Numbered from the stretch's first letter, positions 17,865-26,193 are shown. The stretch: 64,000 nt of DNA from Chryseobacterium viscerum (GCF_002899945.2 NZ_PPEG02000002.1:248001-312000), one strand, 5' to 3'. Numbers and translations are program-made. Notes: generated from the sequence alone by a model not told the origin.

Positions 17865-18439
17865 AGAAAATAGCAATTATCAACGGGCATCCCAACAGAG
17901 ATTCTTTCAACTTTGGAGTTGCAAAAGCGTACAGAGCAGGAGCCCTGGAAGCAGGAGCAGAAGTAAAAGAAATTGTCATAAAGGATTTAAACTTCAATCC
18001 TAATCTTCAGTTTGGATACCAGAAAAGAATGGAACTTGAACCGGACTTGTTAAAAGCATGGGAAATCATTCAGTGGGCAGATCATCTGGTTTGGATACAT
18101 CCTGTCTGGTGGGGCGGATTTCCTGCGATAATGAAAGGATTTATAGACCGTCTTTTTTTACCGGGAATGGCTTATAAATACCGGGAGAATTCTGTCTGGT
18201 GGGATAAGCTTTTAAAAGGAAAAACAGCACATATAATTACCACATTAGATCAACCGGGATGGTATTATCGTTTATTTTTTGGCAGACCCAGTGTGAATCA
18301 GCTTAAGAAATCTATACTTGAATACTGTGGGGTAAAACCAGTGAAAGTAACTTATATTGGAATCATCAGAAATTCTAAAGATGAGCAGCGTGATCACTGG
18401 CTGAAAAAGGTGAAGGTATTAGGTAAGAAACAGAAATAA
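17861..18439 (+). CDS. NAD(P)H-dependent quinone oxidoreductase, flavodoxin fold
   Basis: The protein has 192 aa, with INGHPNRDSFNFGVAKAY at the N-terminus and WIHPVWWGGFPAIMKGFIDR in the core, both hallmarks of the NQO/MdaB/KefF flavin-binding family. It likely reduces quinones or related electrophiles with a bound flavin. It overlaps the upstream gene by 4 bp and forms the end of the Crp-led cluster, suggesting an electrophile- or redox-stress module. Confidence 0.88.
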   Translation: MKKIAIINGHPNRDSFNFGVAKAYRAGALEAGAEVKEIVIKDLNFNPNLQFGYQKRMELEPDLLKAWEIIQWADHLVWIHPVWWGGFPAIMKGFIDRLFLPGMAYKYRENSVWWDKLLKGKTAHIITTLDQPGWYYRLFFGRPSVNQLKKSILEYCGVKPVKVTYIGIIRNSKDEQRDHWLKKVKVLGKKQK

Positions 18440-18469
18440 TCCAAAAGAAATTCTTCCCCCAAAATATAT

Positions 18470-18525
18470 AATGAAAACGGTATCCGGCAATAATTTTCTT
18501 TCCTATTGTCGGACAACGTTTCATT
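18470..18525. terminator. Long imperfect hairpin between convergent genes
   Basis: Arms of about 20 bases, AATGAAAACGG... and ...ACGTTTCATT with an inner CAATA/TATTG pairing, face each other across an AT-rich loop. It lies between two convergent stops, so it probably ends transcription in both directions. Confidence 0.6.
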
Positions 18526-18557
18526 ATTTGGAGAGGAAAGTTGATATTTTTCACTTT

Positions 18558-19280
18558 TTACAAACCTTTTTTCCCTTCAATCCAATACGCCTGAGATTTT
18601 ATACATCGGGCAGAAACTCCTTTGGCTTTAAGAAATTTTCTGATCAGAGACATCCTTTCTCCGTTTCCAGTGAGGTAAAAAATGACTTCATCATCATAGA
18701 TGGTATCTTTTTCTTCCCGCAGAAAATCGTTGAGAGCTTCTATCATTTTCATTGTATTATTTTTAGGACAGTGATAGCCATACAGATTCAGTTTTTCCAA
18801 AGCAGAGGTTTCTTCCAGCTCGTGAAGGCAGATAAATAAGGAACCATATTCCTCCACAGCTTCTTTGATGGAAAGAGAACTTCCCAATGAAGTTTCATCC
18901 CCTACAGAAAAATGAATTTTGGCCTTGGGAATAAAGAATTGTTTTCCTCTGGGCATTAAAAGTTTTATAGAATCTCCGGCAGATAGATTGGTTATAAAAT
19001 GACTCCCCGCTGCATGGGCATCATGAAGATGAAATAAGACATCGAAAGTCCCCATTTCCCTGTTGAAGTTGAAAGGAGAATAATTACGGAAATCCCTGTC
19101 ATTAATTCTTATTCCTATTGCATAAGCAGGCTCATAAGGGACGTCCTGTAAATCTGTTTCAAAGCGTATCAGGCGAAGGTCGTCTGTGATTTTTTCTATA
19201 TGGGTAACGGTACAGTCTTTAAATTTTGAGGACCAAACATTTTCTACAGTGTCATTGATCCATTTTGGTAGGCTTGGCAT
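18558..19280 (-). CDS. Siderophore-interacting-type FAD/NAD(P)H reductase
   Basis: The protein has 240 aa. It has a ferredoxin-reductase-like barrel with the FAD motif RDFRNYSPFNF, a diphosphate-binding GSHFITNLSAGD region, and a SIP-type C-terminal lobe starting VGDETSLG. The family reduces ferric siderophores or acts as a flavin reductase. The C-terminal region ends SQAYWIEGKKG, as in SIP proteins. It is 89 bp downstream of an AraC gene on the same strand, which may control it. Confidence 0.82.
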   Translation of the reverse strand: MPSLPKWINDTVENVWSSKFKDCTVTHIEKITDDLRLIRFETDLQDVPYEPAYAIGIRINDRDFRNYSPFNFNREMGTFDVLFHLHDAHAAGSHFITNLSAGDSIKLLMPRGKQFFIPKAKIHFSVGDETSLGSSLSIKEAVEEYGSLFICLHELEETSALEKLNLYGYHCPKNNTMKMIEALNDFLREEKDTIYDDEVIFYLTGNGERMSLIRKFLKAKGVSARCIKSQAYWIEGKKGL

Positions 19281-19369
19281 AAATTATTTTTATTGCAAAG
19301 GACGTTGCAAAATCAGAAAATACCGATAGCAGTTTCGGGGAATTGATTGGACTATTCGTGGTTGGGTTG

Positions 19370-20236
19370 TTATTTTTTATTTTCATCACGAAATGCCGAT
19401 GGAGATTGATCCTCCAGTTTAGAAAACAAACGGCTGAAGTAGGTGTGGTCACTATATCCAAGCTCGTAGGCAACTTCTTTTATGCTCAGATCCGTAAAAA
19501 CCAATAGTCTTTTGGCTTCTATTAAAATTTCCTGATGAATCCAGTGCTGCGCAGGTTTTCCTGTTGATTCGCGGACCGTTTCTGTCAAATATCCTCTTGT
19601 AATATTTAAAATTTCAGCATATTCTGATGGACTTTTCAAGGTTTTGAATTCTTTTCGTAACAAATTTCTGAATGCTCTTGATACCTGTAAAGCTCGGCTT
19701 TCGTTGGAAGCCTGAGTAATATGGTTTTGGGAATACATTAGAGCAAACATTCCCAGGAATGCATTAAGCAAAGATTGAGTTACCAGAAACCCTTCTTTTG
19801 AGGAAAGCATTTCATGAGTATAGGAGTCATGAAGTAAACTGGCGGCTGTATTTATTTTTTTGATAAGGCCTTTGTCAATGGTGAGGGGTTGTATTTCAAC
19901 CATCGATTCCTGGAAAAAAGAACGTACCACATCGGGTACAAGTTCTGCTTTAACGGCTACGAACCATCCGCAAACCTCCTTCATCAATAATCCCTGATGT
20001 ACCTGACCCGGTAATACACAGAAAATAGTAGGCCCTTTTTTTTCAATGATTTTAAAATCGACCATCATTCTCACATGTCCGCTTTCCATACAGGTAAAAA
20101 TGTAATGACTGTCTCTGTGTATGCCTTTATCCAGAAGTATATCCTCAGCATCCTGAGTCCGTTTATCCATCCTTTTGACATGGAATCTATGGTGGGAAAT
20201 ACCACTCAAATCATAAGTTGGAATTGTATGTTTCAT
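19370..20236 (-). CDS. AraC-family transcriptional regulator
   Basis: The protein has 288 aa, with an N-terminal AraC_binding-like sensor and a C-terminal HTH_18 domain. The first helix pair has YAEILNITRGYLTETVRES and the second has IKEVAYELGYSDHTYFSRLF. It is upstream of the flavoprotein gene on the same strand. The region before its start holds the words AGTCTCAAATT and TTTGCCGGACATAT, possibly its own binding site. Confidence 0.88.
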   Translation of the reverse strand: MKHTIPTYDLSGISHHRFHVKRMDKRTQDAEDILLDKGIHRDSHYIFTCMESGHVRMMVDFKIIEKKGPTIFCVLPGQVHQGLLMKEVCGWFVAVKAELVPDVVRSFFQESMVEIQPLTIDKGLIKKINTAASLLHDSYTHEMLSSKEGFLVTQSLLNAFLGMFALMYSQNHITQASNESRALQVSRAFRNLLRKEFKTLKSPSEYAEILNITRGYLTETVRESTGKPAQHWIHQEILIEAKRLLVFTDLSIKEVAYELGYSDHTYFSRLFSKLEDQSPSAFRDENKK

Positions 20237-20343
20237 CTTAAAGCACTATAAAAGAAGGCACAGGAAATATAATCTATCCTCTGATTAGAAGAAATACTTA
20301 ATGGTAAAATTACGTATTTCCACGGTTTTACATTCGCCATATT

Positions 20344-20366
20344 AGTCTCAAATTTGCCGGACATAT
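20344..20366. promoter_or_regulatory. Candidate operator upstream of AraC gene
   Basis: AGTCTCAAATT runs into TTTGCCGGACATAT, about 110-130 bp before the AraC start. The same words appear at 15913-15945. Confidence 0.35.
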
Positions 20367-20415
20367 CATAACGGCCCCCTTAGATTACGTTTTTATATGA
20401 ATATACATTAGAATT

Positions 20416-20439
20416 CGGAACAGAAAGTAACCTGTTCCG
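20416..20439. terminator. Hairpin after LysE gene
   Basis: A perfect stem CGGAACAG / CTGTTCCG with an 8-base loop lies just past the LysE stop. There is no U-run, so termination is only likely, not certain. Confidence 0.4.
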
Positions 20440-20442
20440 GAT

Positions 20443-21078
20443 TTATTTTGCTTTTGAAAATGCCATTTTTATGGCTAAGTAGGTAAGTACACTGGCCATA
20501 AACCATTTCTGAATTTTTATCCAGACCGGATTATTAGAAAAGAATAATGCCACTCTTGCAGCCGTTAATACAATGATGAAATTTATGCTGAAGCTGATCA
20601 AAATCTGAATGACTCCCAATTCCAGGCTTTGTGTGAACACAGAACCATACTCAGGTTTGATGAACTGAGGAAAGAAGGACAGGTAAAATACCGCCACTTT
20701 TGGATTTAATACATTCGTTAAAAAACCAATGGTGAAAAGCTTTTTGGGACTGTCATGAGAATCGTTTTTGTCAACATCAAAGATATTCCTGCTATTGGGT
20801 TTTATAGCCTGATAAGCAAGGTATAAAAGATAGACGGTTCCCAGTGTTTTAAGAACCGTATAAGCCAATGGTACAGCCAGCAAAACAGCGGTCAGACCAA
20901 AAGAAACCATGATGATATGGAATAAAAATCCGCATACGACTCCGGCTAACGAGATAAACCCAGACTTTTTCCCCTGTGTGATGGATTTTGAAATCAGATA
21001 AATCATATTGGGGCCAGGGCTGATGACTAAAATGAGTGCAGCCAGAATGAAAAATATGAGCTCGTGGAATGGAATCAT
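20443..21078 (-). CDS. LysE/RhtB-family amino-acid exporter
   Basis: The protein has 211 aa and about six transmembrane helices, with the family signature LVISPGPNMIYLISKSITQG near the N-terminus and GFLTNVLNPKVAVFYLSFFPQF in the middle. Members export basic or other amino acids and related metabolites. A perfect -7 box lies 35-42 bp before the start on the minus strand. The substrate cannot be told from sequence. Confidence 0.9.
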   Translation of the reverse strand: MIPFHELIFFILAALILVISPGPNMIYLISKSITQGKKSGFISLAGVVCGFLFHIIMVSFGLTAVLLAVPLAYTVLKTLGTVYLLYLAYQAIKPNSRNIFDVDKNDSHDSPKKLFTIGFLTNVLNPKVAVFYLSFFPQFIKPEYGSVFTQSLELGVIQILISFSINFIIVLTAARVALFFSNNPVWIKIQKWFMASVLTYLAIKMAFSKAK

Positions 21079-21112
21079 GACAGTACTTATTTAAATGAGA
21101 AGGTTTCCGGTG

Positions 21113-21120
21113 CAAAGATA
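21113..21120 (-). promoter_or_regulatory. Bacteroidetes -7 promoter element for the LysE gene
   Basis: Minus-strand TATCTTTG matches the consensus TAnnTTTG exactly. No TTTG is found at the ideal -33 spacing, so the upstream half is weak. Confidence 0.45.
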
Positions 21121-21283
21121 CGGGGTGTTTCTGATTTAATTTTATGAAAAACAAAAGAAAAATTCATTTTTATTCAATTAAAATTCATTTTCCACTTGAA
21201 TGTGATTTAAAAATAAATATCAGTCTGTTTTTTTTGTAAATTTCAACACGTAAAATAATTATCATTCACAAATAAATATTATC

Positions 21284-21997
21284 ATGACTACTGAAAACAT
21301 CTTTGAAGCTATCAGAAAATGGAAAAATCATATTGATTCTTACAAAAACGGAATTGATATGAATGGAGCAGAAATTTTGAATTATTTGAATCAGGGAACT
21401 CACTTCAGCGTTTCAGGTGAAGACATTGAACAATGGAAAAAAAATCTTGAAACTGCAGAACCGAAAATGATTCATGCCTATGTAGGGATTCATGATGGTG
21501 AGCTGAAATTTTTCCTGATCGATTCTAAAAGTGATAAAGATGCCAATTTCAGTACCATCCTTATCAAAGATTTTTTACGTGATTTTAGTGAATCAAAAAT
21601 AGAAAGCAGCAATGATATTGTGGTTGAGGCTCCTCCGATTACTGCAGAGTCTGCCATTAACCGAAACTTCAGATGGAATATGTTTGGTACTTCGTGGCTG
21701 CAGTCTCAGAAAACAGAAGATATTTTTCAGTTGATTTCCATACCGTTTTCAGATTATGAAAATATGGGGATTACAGGAGGGCAGACGTGTATCAGTTTCT
21801 TTGGACTTACAGATGATTTAGTGAAAAAAGATTCAGATTTTCCTTATCATATCGAAATTATTACAGTGAAAAGTCTGTCGATTAATCATATGAGCGAAAC
21901 CGCAGAAAATTATTCTACTCCAAGACCTCCTTTTACGATTATTGATACTCTTAATGATTATCAACTTCTGAAGCAAAGCACCAGTGTTTTCGTATAA
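21284..21997 (+). CDS. Hypothetical protein, first gene of sensor/two-component module
   Basis: This is a 237-aa soluble protein with no signal peptide or membrane helix. The N-terminal half is helical and charged; the C-terminal half has GGQTCISFFGLTDDLV. I do not recognise the family. It overlaps the following membrane-protein gene by 14 bp, and that gene overlaps the histidine kinase gene by 31 bp, so all four genes to the response regulator form one operon. An input or client role for the kinase is plausible but unproven. Confidence 0.7.
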   Translation: MTTENIFEAIRKWKNHIDSYKNGIDMNGAEILNYLNQGTHFSVSGEDIEQWKKNLETAEPKMIHAYVGIHDGELKFFLIDSKSDKDANFSTILIKDFLRDFSESKIESSNDIVVEAPPITAESAINRNFRWNMFGTSWLQSQKTEDIFQLISIPFSDYENMGITGGQTCISFFGLTDDLVKKDSDFPYHIEIITVKSLSINHMSETAENYSTPRPPFTIIDTLNDYQLLKQSTSVFV

Positions 21998-22628
21998 CAG
22001 TTTATCCCTGTATTTACAGATTATTATTAATCTCGTTTTATGTACAGGGCTGATTATATTGGTAAAAGAAGGGATAAAATCAAAACTTCCTGTGATTGTG
22101 CTTCTTTCAGGAGAATTCATGCTGGAGCTGTCTGATTTGGCTGGACGGCTGATGAAATTAAATACATTCAATATCTACAATTATACATTGAGCCAGTTTT
22201 TTGGTTTGATGATTCTTACGGTGATCTATAGCAATTACTATATCCAGCTTTCCCGTGAGGTAAGATGGATGATCTATTGTTACGCCATATTAACCCTGAT
22301 TACAAATGTGCTGTATGTGCAAAATGATATGCAGGTTACCTTTTATTCCAATATTATCACCAGCGTTATTATTTGTAGCTATGCGGCCTCTTATTTTATG
22401 AAAATCATCAGGGAAGGCAGGACAGATAGAGATATGTTTGTTGTAAACATCATTGTTTTCCTGTTTTTTTCTATTGAATGTCTCATATCCACTACCTTTA
22501 ATTTTTTAATCAGCAACCACCTGAATTGGGTAGCCCCTATCTGGCTTTTCAGAGGCATCCTGCTATTGTCTTTTTATATTTCTTTTATTAATCTGGGATG
22601 TGGCGTTGGGAAAATCAGGATCAGATAG
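21984..22628 (+). CDS. Multi-pass membrane protein preceding histidine kinase
   Basis: The protein has 214 aa and about six or seven hydrophobic segments with short basic loops. No enzymatic motif is seen. Its 3' end overlaps the kinase start by 31 bp. The arrangement, a multi-pass membrane protein coupled to a kinase with little sensory region of its own, suggests it could be the detached sensory module of the kinase. The family is unrecognised. Confidence 0.7.
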   Translation: MFSYNSLSLYLQIIINLVLCTGLIILVKEGIKSKLPVIVLLSGEFMLELSDLAGRLMKLNTFNIYNYTLSQFFGLMILTVIYSNYYIQLSREVRWMIYCYAILTLITNVLYVQNDMQVTFYSNIITSVIICSYAASYFMKIIREGRTDRDMFVVNIIVFLFFSIECLISTTFNFLISNHLNWVAPIWLFRGILLLSFYISFINLGCGVGKIRIR

Positions 22629-23347
22629 TTGTATGGATATGGATCGGTATTGGACTATTTTCTTTAACAACGGTATTCATTACGTTATTGGTGATCAGTT
22701 ATTTAAAAAGCATCAGGGAAAACAAACAGAAAGTCTCCCGAATGGTCCGGAATACAAAAAATGAACATTGGGAGAATATGCTGCTTTTACAGGAACAGGA
22801 CAGGGAACGCCTGGCAGAAGAACTTCATGATAATATTATTTCACAGTTGAATCTTATCCGTCTGAATCTTAATGATAAAAATCCCGAAGAGCTTAATCGT
22901 GATTTAAAAAAATCGATGCAGCTGATACGGGAGTTGTCTCATAATCTTACACCACCTGATCTTGAAGAGATCGAGCTGGCGGATTTAATAGCAGATTATC
23001 TTGAACAGGTTAATAAAAATGTAGAGGTGATTTTCCGGCATATTACCATACAAATACCCATCAGCAGCCCTGTAAAACTGAACCTTTTCAGAATCGTACA
23101 GGAACTGATCACCAATATTCTGAAACATGCTGATGCGACCAGAGTAGATGTATCCCTGAGAATATCTTTGAACTATCTGATGCTGACGATAGAAGATAAC
23201 GGCCGTGGATTTATCGTAGAAACTCACTCTGGAGGTATTGGTCTGAGGAATATTCAGTCAAGAGCACAAAAAATTAAAGCCATTTATAAACTTAAAACCC
23301 AGCCTGAGAAAGGCACCAAATTCATTGCCTGTATGGCAATACAATAA
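22598..23347 (+). CDS. NarL-type sensor histidine kinase
   Basis: The protein has 249 aa, with one N-terminal transmembrane helix (about 11-36), a short coiled linker, a HisKA_3 phosphoacceptor in ERLAEELHDNIISQL (His77), and an ATPase domain with the N-box ITNILKHADA (N173) and DNGRGF (200-205). It lacks a periplasmic sensor domain. It partners the LuxR-type response regulator that begins 9 bp later. The pair converges on the R-body locus. Confidence 0.92.
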   Translation: MWRWENQDQIVVWIWIGIGLFSLTTVFITLLVISYLKSIRENKQKVSRMVRNTKNEHWENMLLLQEQDRERLAEELHDNIISQLNLIRLNLNDKNPEELNRDLKKSMQLIRELSHNLTPPDLEEIELADLIADYLEQVNKNVEVIFRHITIQIPISSPVKLNLFRIVQELITNILKHADATRVDVSLRISLNYLMLTIEDNGRGFIVETHSGGIGLRNIQSRAQKIKAIYKLKTQPEKGTKFIACMAIQ

Positions 23348-23356
23348 AAAATAAAC

Positions 23357-24037
23357 ATGGAACACTCAAAAATTAAAATCGGAATTGTAGATGATGATCT
23401 GCTGTTTGTGCAGCTTTTGAAAAATTATATCGAAAATAGTGGCGACTATCAGGTTGTCCTGACTTCTACAGGCGGACATCAGTTTCTCACAGAGCAGGAT
23501 TCTGTGGTTTTAGATATTCTGATTCTGGATCTGAGAATGACGAATGGTGACGGCCTTGAGGTAATGGCCGAACTCGGTAAAAAAGAAACAGAAACAAAAA
23601 TCATTGTTCTTTCCAGCTTCTACCGCCGTTCATTCATGGGGCAGATGCTGAAAATGGGAGCTCATGCTTTTTTACCTAAAGAAATTGAACTGGAGGAACT
23701 TTTGGCAGTCATCAAAACCGTTCATCATACCGGACATTATTTTTCCAACGATCAGATTGATGTCATGAGAACCCAGCTTTCCAATAAACTCCGGGAATTT
23801 CACGCATTTTCCAGAAATGAGCTCACCGAAAGAGAAATAGATGTTTTACGACTTGTCTGCCAGCAGCTGAGCACCAAGGAAATTGCAGATTCTCTTTTCA
23901 TTTCACCCAAAACAGTAGAAACGCATAAGACGAATCTTATGATTAAGACAGGAGTAAAAAATATGGCTGGGCTTGTTATTTATGCCGTACAAAATAAGGT
24001 GATAGATCCCAACGAAATTGTATTATTTGATAAGTAG
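23357..24037 (+). CDS. NarL/LuxR-type response regulator
   Basis: The protein has 226 aa. The receiver domain has acidic residues IVDDD at the N-terminus and phosphoacceptor D58 in LILDLRM; the output domain is a LuxR HTH containing LTEREIDVLRLVCQQLSTKE and SPKTVETHKTNL. It is a DNA-binding regulator phosphorylated by the adjacent kinase. It converges with the RebB gene cluster and is the nearest candidate regulator of it. Confidence 0.93.
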   Translation: MEHSKIKIGIVDDDLLFVQLLKNYIENSGDYQVVLTSTGGHQFLTEQDSVVLDILILDLRMTNGDGLEVMAELGKKETETKIIVLSSFYRRSFMGQMLKMGAHAFLPKEIELEELLAVIKTVHHTGHYFSNDQIDVMRTQLSNKLREFHAFSRNELTEREIDVLRLVCQQLSTKEIADSLFISPKTVETHKTNLMIKTGVKNMAGLVIYAVQNKVIDPNEIVLFDK

Positions 24038-24053
24038 TTTTATCCAAAAAAGA

Positions 24054-24083
24054 ATCAGGGAGCACATGATTGTACTCCCTGAT
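24054..24083 (-). terminator. Terminator of the R-body operon
   Basis: The stem ATCAGGGAG / CTCCCTGAT, with an inner ACA/TGT pair, lies between convergent stops. Read on the minus strand it is followed by TCTTTTTTGG, a usable U-run, so it best fits the end of the reb transcript. Confidence 0.7.
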
Positions 24084-24104
24084 AACAAGAAATCTAAAAA
24101 TACA

Positions 24105-24368
24105 CTATAATTTAGGATTCAATACTTTAGCAATAGAAACTGCATCCGCTACAGTGTCCAGGCTATAGATCTGCAGAATACCCTGAGTAGTCGCTGCCTG
24201 ACCTAAAATGTTTTGTTGGTTTTGTGCATTCACTGCATTTTCAAACATGATTCCTGTAGAATGGGCAGCAGATTGATATACGTTACTTAAAGCCATTGCA
24301 GGAGATTCTGCTACTACTTTTACGTTCGACTGCGTTACTGCGTCTGTGATTTGTTCGTTTACTGGCAT
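24105..24368 (-). CDS. RebB-family R-body structural protein, copy A
   Basis: This 87-aa protein belongs to the RebB/'killing trait' family (PF11747), whose members polymerise into R-bodies, coiled protein ribbons that can unroll. It has the family opening QITDAVTQSNVKVVAESPAM, then AHSTGIMFENAVNAQNQQN and a C-terminal Ala/Ile-rich helix. It is the last of five tandem copies (transcription order E to A) and the only one ending in LNPKL. Its C-terminal half (NAQNQQNILGQAATTQGIL) matches copy E rather than its neighbour B, suggesting gene conversion between the outer copies. Confidence 0.92.
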   Translation of the reverse strand: MPVNEQITDAVTQSNVKVVAESPAMALSNVYQSAAHSTGIMFENAVNAQNQQNILGQAATTQGILQIYSLDTVADAVSIAKVLNPKL

Positions 24369-24452
24369 AATGATTATTGTTTATTGGGTTAAAGGTTAAC
24401 CGGATTTTCCGGCGGTTTGGATAATAGTTTTAAAGAGGTCCGCAAAAGTGGA
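24369..24452 (-). promoter_or_regulatory. Spacer B-A with short hairpin
   Basis: It contains CCGGA-TTT-TCCGG (24400-24412) and, before the next start codon on the minus strand, the conserved leader AATAAACAATAATCATT. Each of the four spacers in the array carries the same two elements, so they probably set mRNA stability or translation of each copy. Confidence 0.5.
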
Positions 24453-24710
24453 TTACGGATTAAGAATTTTAGCCATAGAAACAGCATCTGCAATGGTATC
24501 CAGACTGTAGATCTGTGCGATACCCTGTGTAGTAGCTGCCTGAGTGACAACATTCTGTTGGTTTTGTGCGCTCACCGCATTTTCAAACATGATTCCTGTA
24601 GAATGGGCTGCTGTCTGATATACGTTGCTTAAAGCTACTGCAGGAGATTCTGCAACTACCTTTACGTTCGACTGTGTTACTGCGTCTGTGATTTGTTCGT
24701 TTACTGGCAT
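24453..24710 (-). CDS. RebB-family R-body structural protein, copy B
   Basis: The protein has 85 aa and the same RebB architecture as its neighbours. It differs from the others mainly at QTAAHSTG, AVSAQNQQNVVTQ and GIAQIYS. The first 24 residues are almost the same in all five copies, while positions around 46-65 vary. That is the pattern expected for subunits of one filament with variable contact faces. Confidence 0.92.
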   Translation of the reverse strand: MPVNEQITDAVTQSNVKVVAESPAVALSNVYQTAAHSTGIMFENAVSAQNQQNVVTQAATTQGIAQIYSLDTIADAVSMAKILNP

Positions 24711-24737
24711 AATGATTATTGTTTATTGGGGTTAAAA

Positions 24738-24760
24738 AACAACCGGAAAATCCGGTTGTT
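24738..24760 (-). promoter_or_regulatory. Strongest intercistronic hairpin of the reb array (spacer C-B)
   Basis: A perfect 10-bp stem AACAACCGGA / TCCGGTTGTT with a 3-base AAA loop. It is the best-paired of the four spacer hairpins; with no U-run it looks like a processing or stability element. Confidence 0.55.
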
Positions 24761-24794
24761 CGGAAAATGGAATTCAGCTGTTCGCAAAAATAGA

Positions 24795-25052
24795 TTACGG
24801 ATTAAGGATTTTAGCCATAGAAACAGCATCAGCAATGGTATCCAGACTGTAGATCTGAGTGATACCCTGTGTAGTAGCTGCCTGAGAGACAATATTCTGT
24901 TGGTTTTGTGTATTCACTGCATTTTCAAACATGATTCCTGTAGAATGTGCAGCAGATTGATACACGTTAGCTAAAGCCATTGCAGGAGATTCCGCTACTA
25001 CTTTTACGTTTGATTGTGTTACTGCGTCTGTGATTTTTTCGTTTACTGGCAT
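24795..25052 (-). CDS. RebB-family R-body structural protein, copy C
   Basis: The protein has 85 aa. It is the only copy with a Lys at position 6 (NEKITDAVTQ). The variable segment reads NTQNQQNIVSQ and GITQIYS. It ends in AKILNP as in copy B. The start ATG is preceded by the leader conserved in copies A to D. Confidence 0.92.
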   Translation of the reverse strand: MPVNEKITDAVTQSNVKVVAESPAMALANVYQSAAHSTGIMFENAVNTQNQQNIVSQAATTQGITQIYSLDTIADAVSMAKILNP

Positions 25053-25133
25053 AATGATTATTGTTTATTTGGGTTAAAATAACCGGGTGTTCCGGCTTTA
25101 AAATGGGTTGTATTCTGCGGTATGCAAAATGGA

Positions 25134-25391
25134 TTAGGGTTTAAGAATTTTAGCAATTGAGATGGCATCCGCTATGGTATCTTTACTGTAGATTTGAGAG
25201 ATTCCTTGCGTAGTGGCTGCTTGTGTAACGATGTTGTGTTGATTTTGGTTGTTCATCGCATTTTCAAACATGATTCCCGTAGAATGTGCAGCAGATTGGT
25301 ACACGTTAGCGATAGCCATTGCAGGAGATTCTGCTACTACCTTTACATTAGACTGCGTTACTGCATCTGTGATTTGTTCGTTAACTGGCAT
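25134..25391 (-). CDS. RebB-family R-body structural protein, copy D
   Basis: The protein has 85 aa and is the most divergent of the tandem five. It has MAIANVYQ, AMNNQNQHNIVTQ, and a Lys in SKDTIADAISIAK where the others have Leu. The hairpin in the spacer on its upstream side is CCGGA-TTA-TCCGG. Its DNA is slightly less similar to the repeat consensus, suggesting it is one of the older copies. Confidence 0.92.
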   Translation of the reverse strand: MPVNEQITDAVTQSNVKVVAESPAMAIANVYQSAAHSTGIMFENAMNNQNQHNIVTQAATTQGISQIYSKDTIADAISIAKILKP

Positions 25392-25473
25392 AATGATTAT
25401 TGTTTATTTAGGTTAAAAAACGACCGGATTATCCGGCTGAGAGAATTACTTTTTTCTCAAAAAAGTGTAAAAA

Positions 25474-25731
25474 CTACGGCTTAAGAATCTTAGCGATAGA
25501 AACCGCATCTGCTACCGTATCCAGGCTGTAGATCTGCAGAATACCCTGAGTGGTAGCTGCCTGACCTAAAATGTTCTGCTGGTTTTGTGCATTTACTGCA
25601 TTTTCAAACATGATTCCTGTAGAATGTGCAGCAGATTGGTACACGTTGGCAAGAGCCATTGCAGGAGATTCTCCTACTACTTTCACGTTAGATTGCGTTA
25701 CTGCGTCTGTGATTTGTTCATTAACTGGCAT
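25474..25731 (-). CDS. RebB-family R-body structural protein, copy E
   Basis: The protein has 85 aa and is the first copy of the tandem five in transcription order. It has Gly at position 20 (KVVGESPAM) where the others have Ala, as in the divergent RebB-like gene at 28.5 kb. Its leader differs from the rest: the conserved AATAAACAATAATCATT is replaced by an A-run and AATTACAATT, with a palindrome GAGATC-T-GATCTC 20-32 bases before the ATG. That fits an array grown by duplication behind this copy. Confidence 0.92.
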   Translation of the reverse strand: MPVNEQITDAVTQSNVKVVGESPAMALANVYQSAAHSTGIMFENAVNAQNQQNILGQAATTQGILQIYSLDTVADAVSIAKILKP

Positions 25732-26193
25732 AATTGTAATTGTTTTTTTTGAGATCTGATCTCGGTTAATAATTATTGAGGTAAACTAGTTTTATGTTCT
25801 ATCTTTTAAACTCACCACAGATCCTCCAGATGAATAGATTTCAAAGGCATTGGTATTGACAGGTTATGAATAAATTAGACTTGAAGGGTGGCTCTGAATA
25901 CAATGGTTGAAACCCTGTCTGTAAAATCTGCGCGAGTTTAAAGCATATTTTTTTGGTAAAAGGATGCGGTTTCTATTTTAATATATGTCTTAAAAATAAA
26001 TTCCTGCTGCAGGCATGCCGGCAATGTCGGATTCCTTTGGGCTAAATATGGATTCTGAATAATTGCTTTTGTACATTGACGGCATCTGAAAAACGGTGTA
26101 AAATAAATGTTGACCTGATTGTATTATATTGAGGGCACCAGCTTTCATCTTTGCAGGGAAATAAACCGCATCCGTAGTTTTTAGAGTCTTAGA
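25732..26193 (-). other. 462-bp gap inside the R-body locus
   Basis: It probably holds a separate promoter or a processing site for the tandem RebB genes. I see the palindrome GAGATC-T-GATCTC (25751-25763) close to the first ATG but no exact TAnnTTTG box on the minus strand. No RebB-like remnant or other convincing frame is visible. A GCATGCCGGCAATGTCGGATTCC stretch is locally GC-richer. Confidence 0.4.

Larger units (their letters stand above)
24105..25731 (-). repeat. Five-unit tandem duplication, period about 340 bp
   Basis: Starts of the five RebB genes are spaced 342, 342, 339 and 340 bp. Each unit is a gene of 258-264 bp plus a spacer of about 82-84 bp with a CCGG-type hairpin and a shared start leader. 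The regular period shows in-register duplication, and such an array can expand or contract by recombination. Confidence 0.85.

Noticed and set aside
22598..22628. 31-bp overlap between membrane protein and kinase read as a frameshifted single gene
   Set aside because: Both ends look natural: the kinase has its own N-terminal transmembrane helix and usual length for this family.
24105..25731. Repeat array considered as CRISPR or a transposon array
   Set aside because: Units are 340 bp and each encodes a full RebB protein; no spacers, cas genes or transposase.
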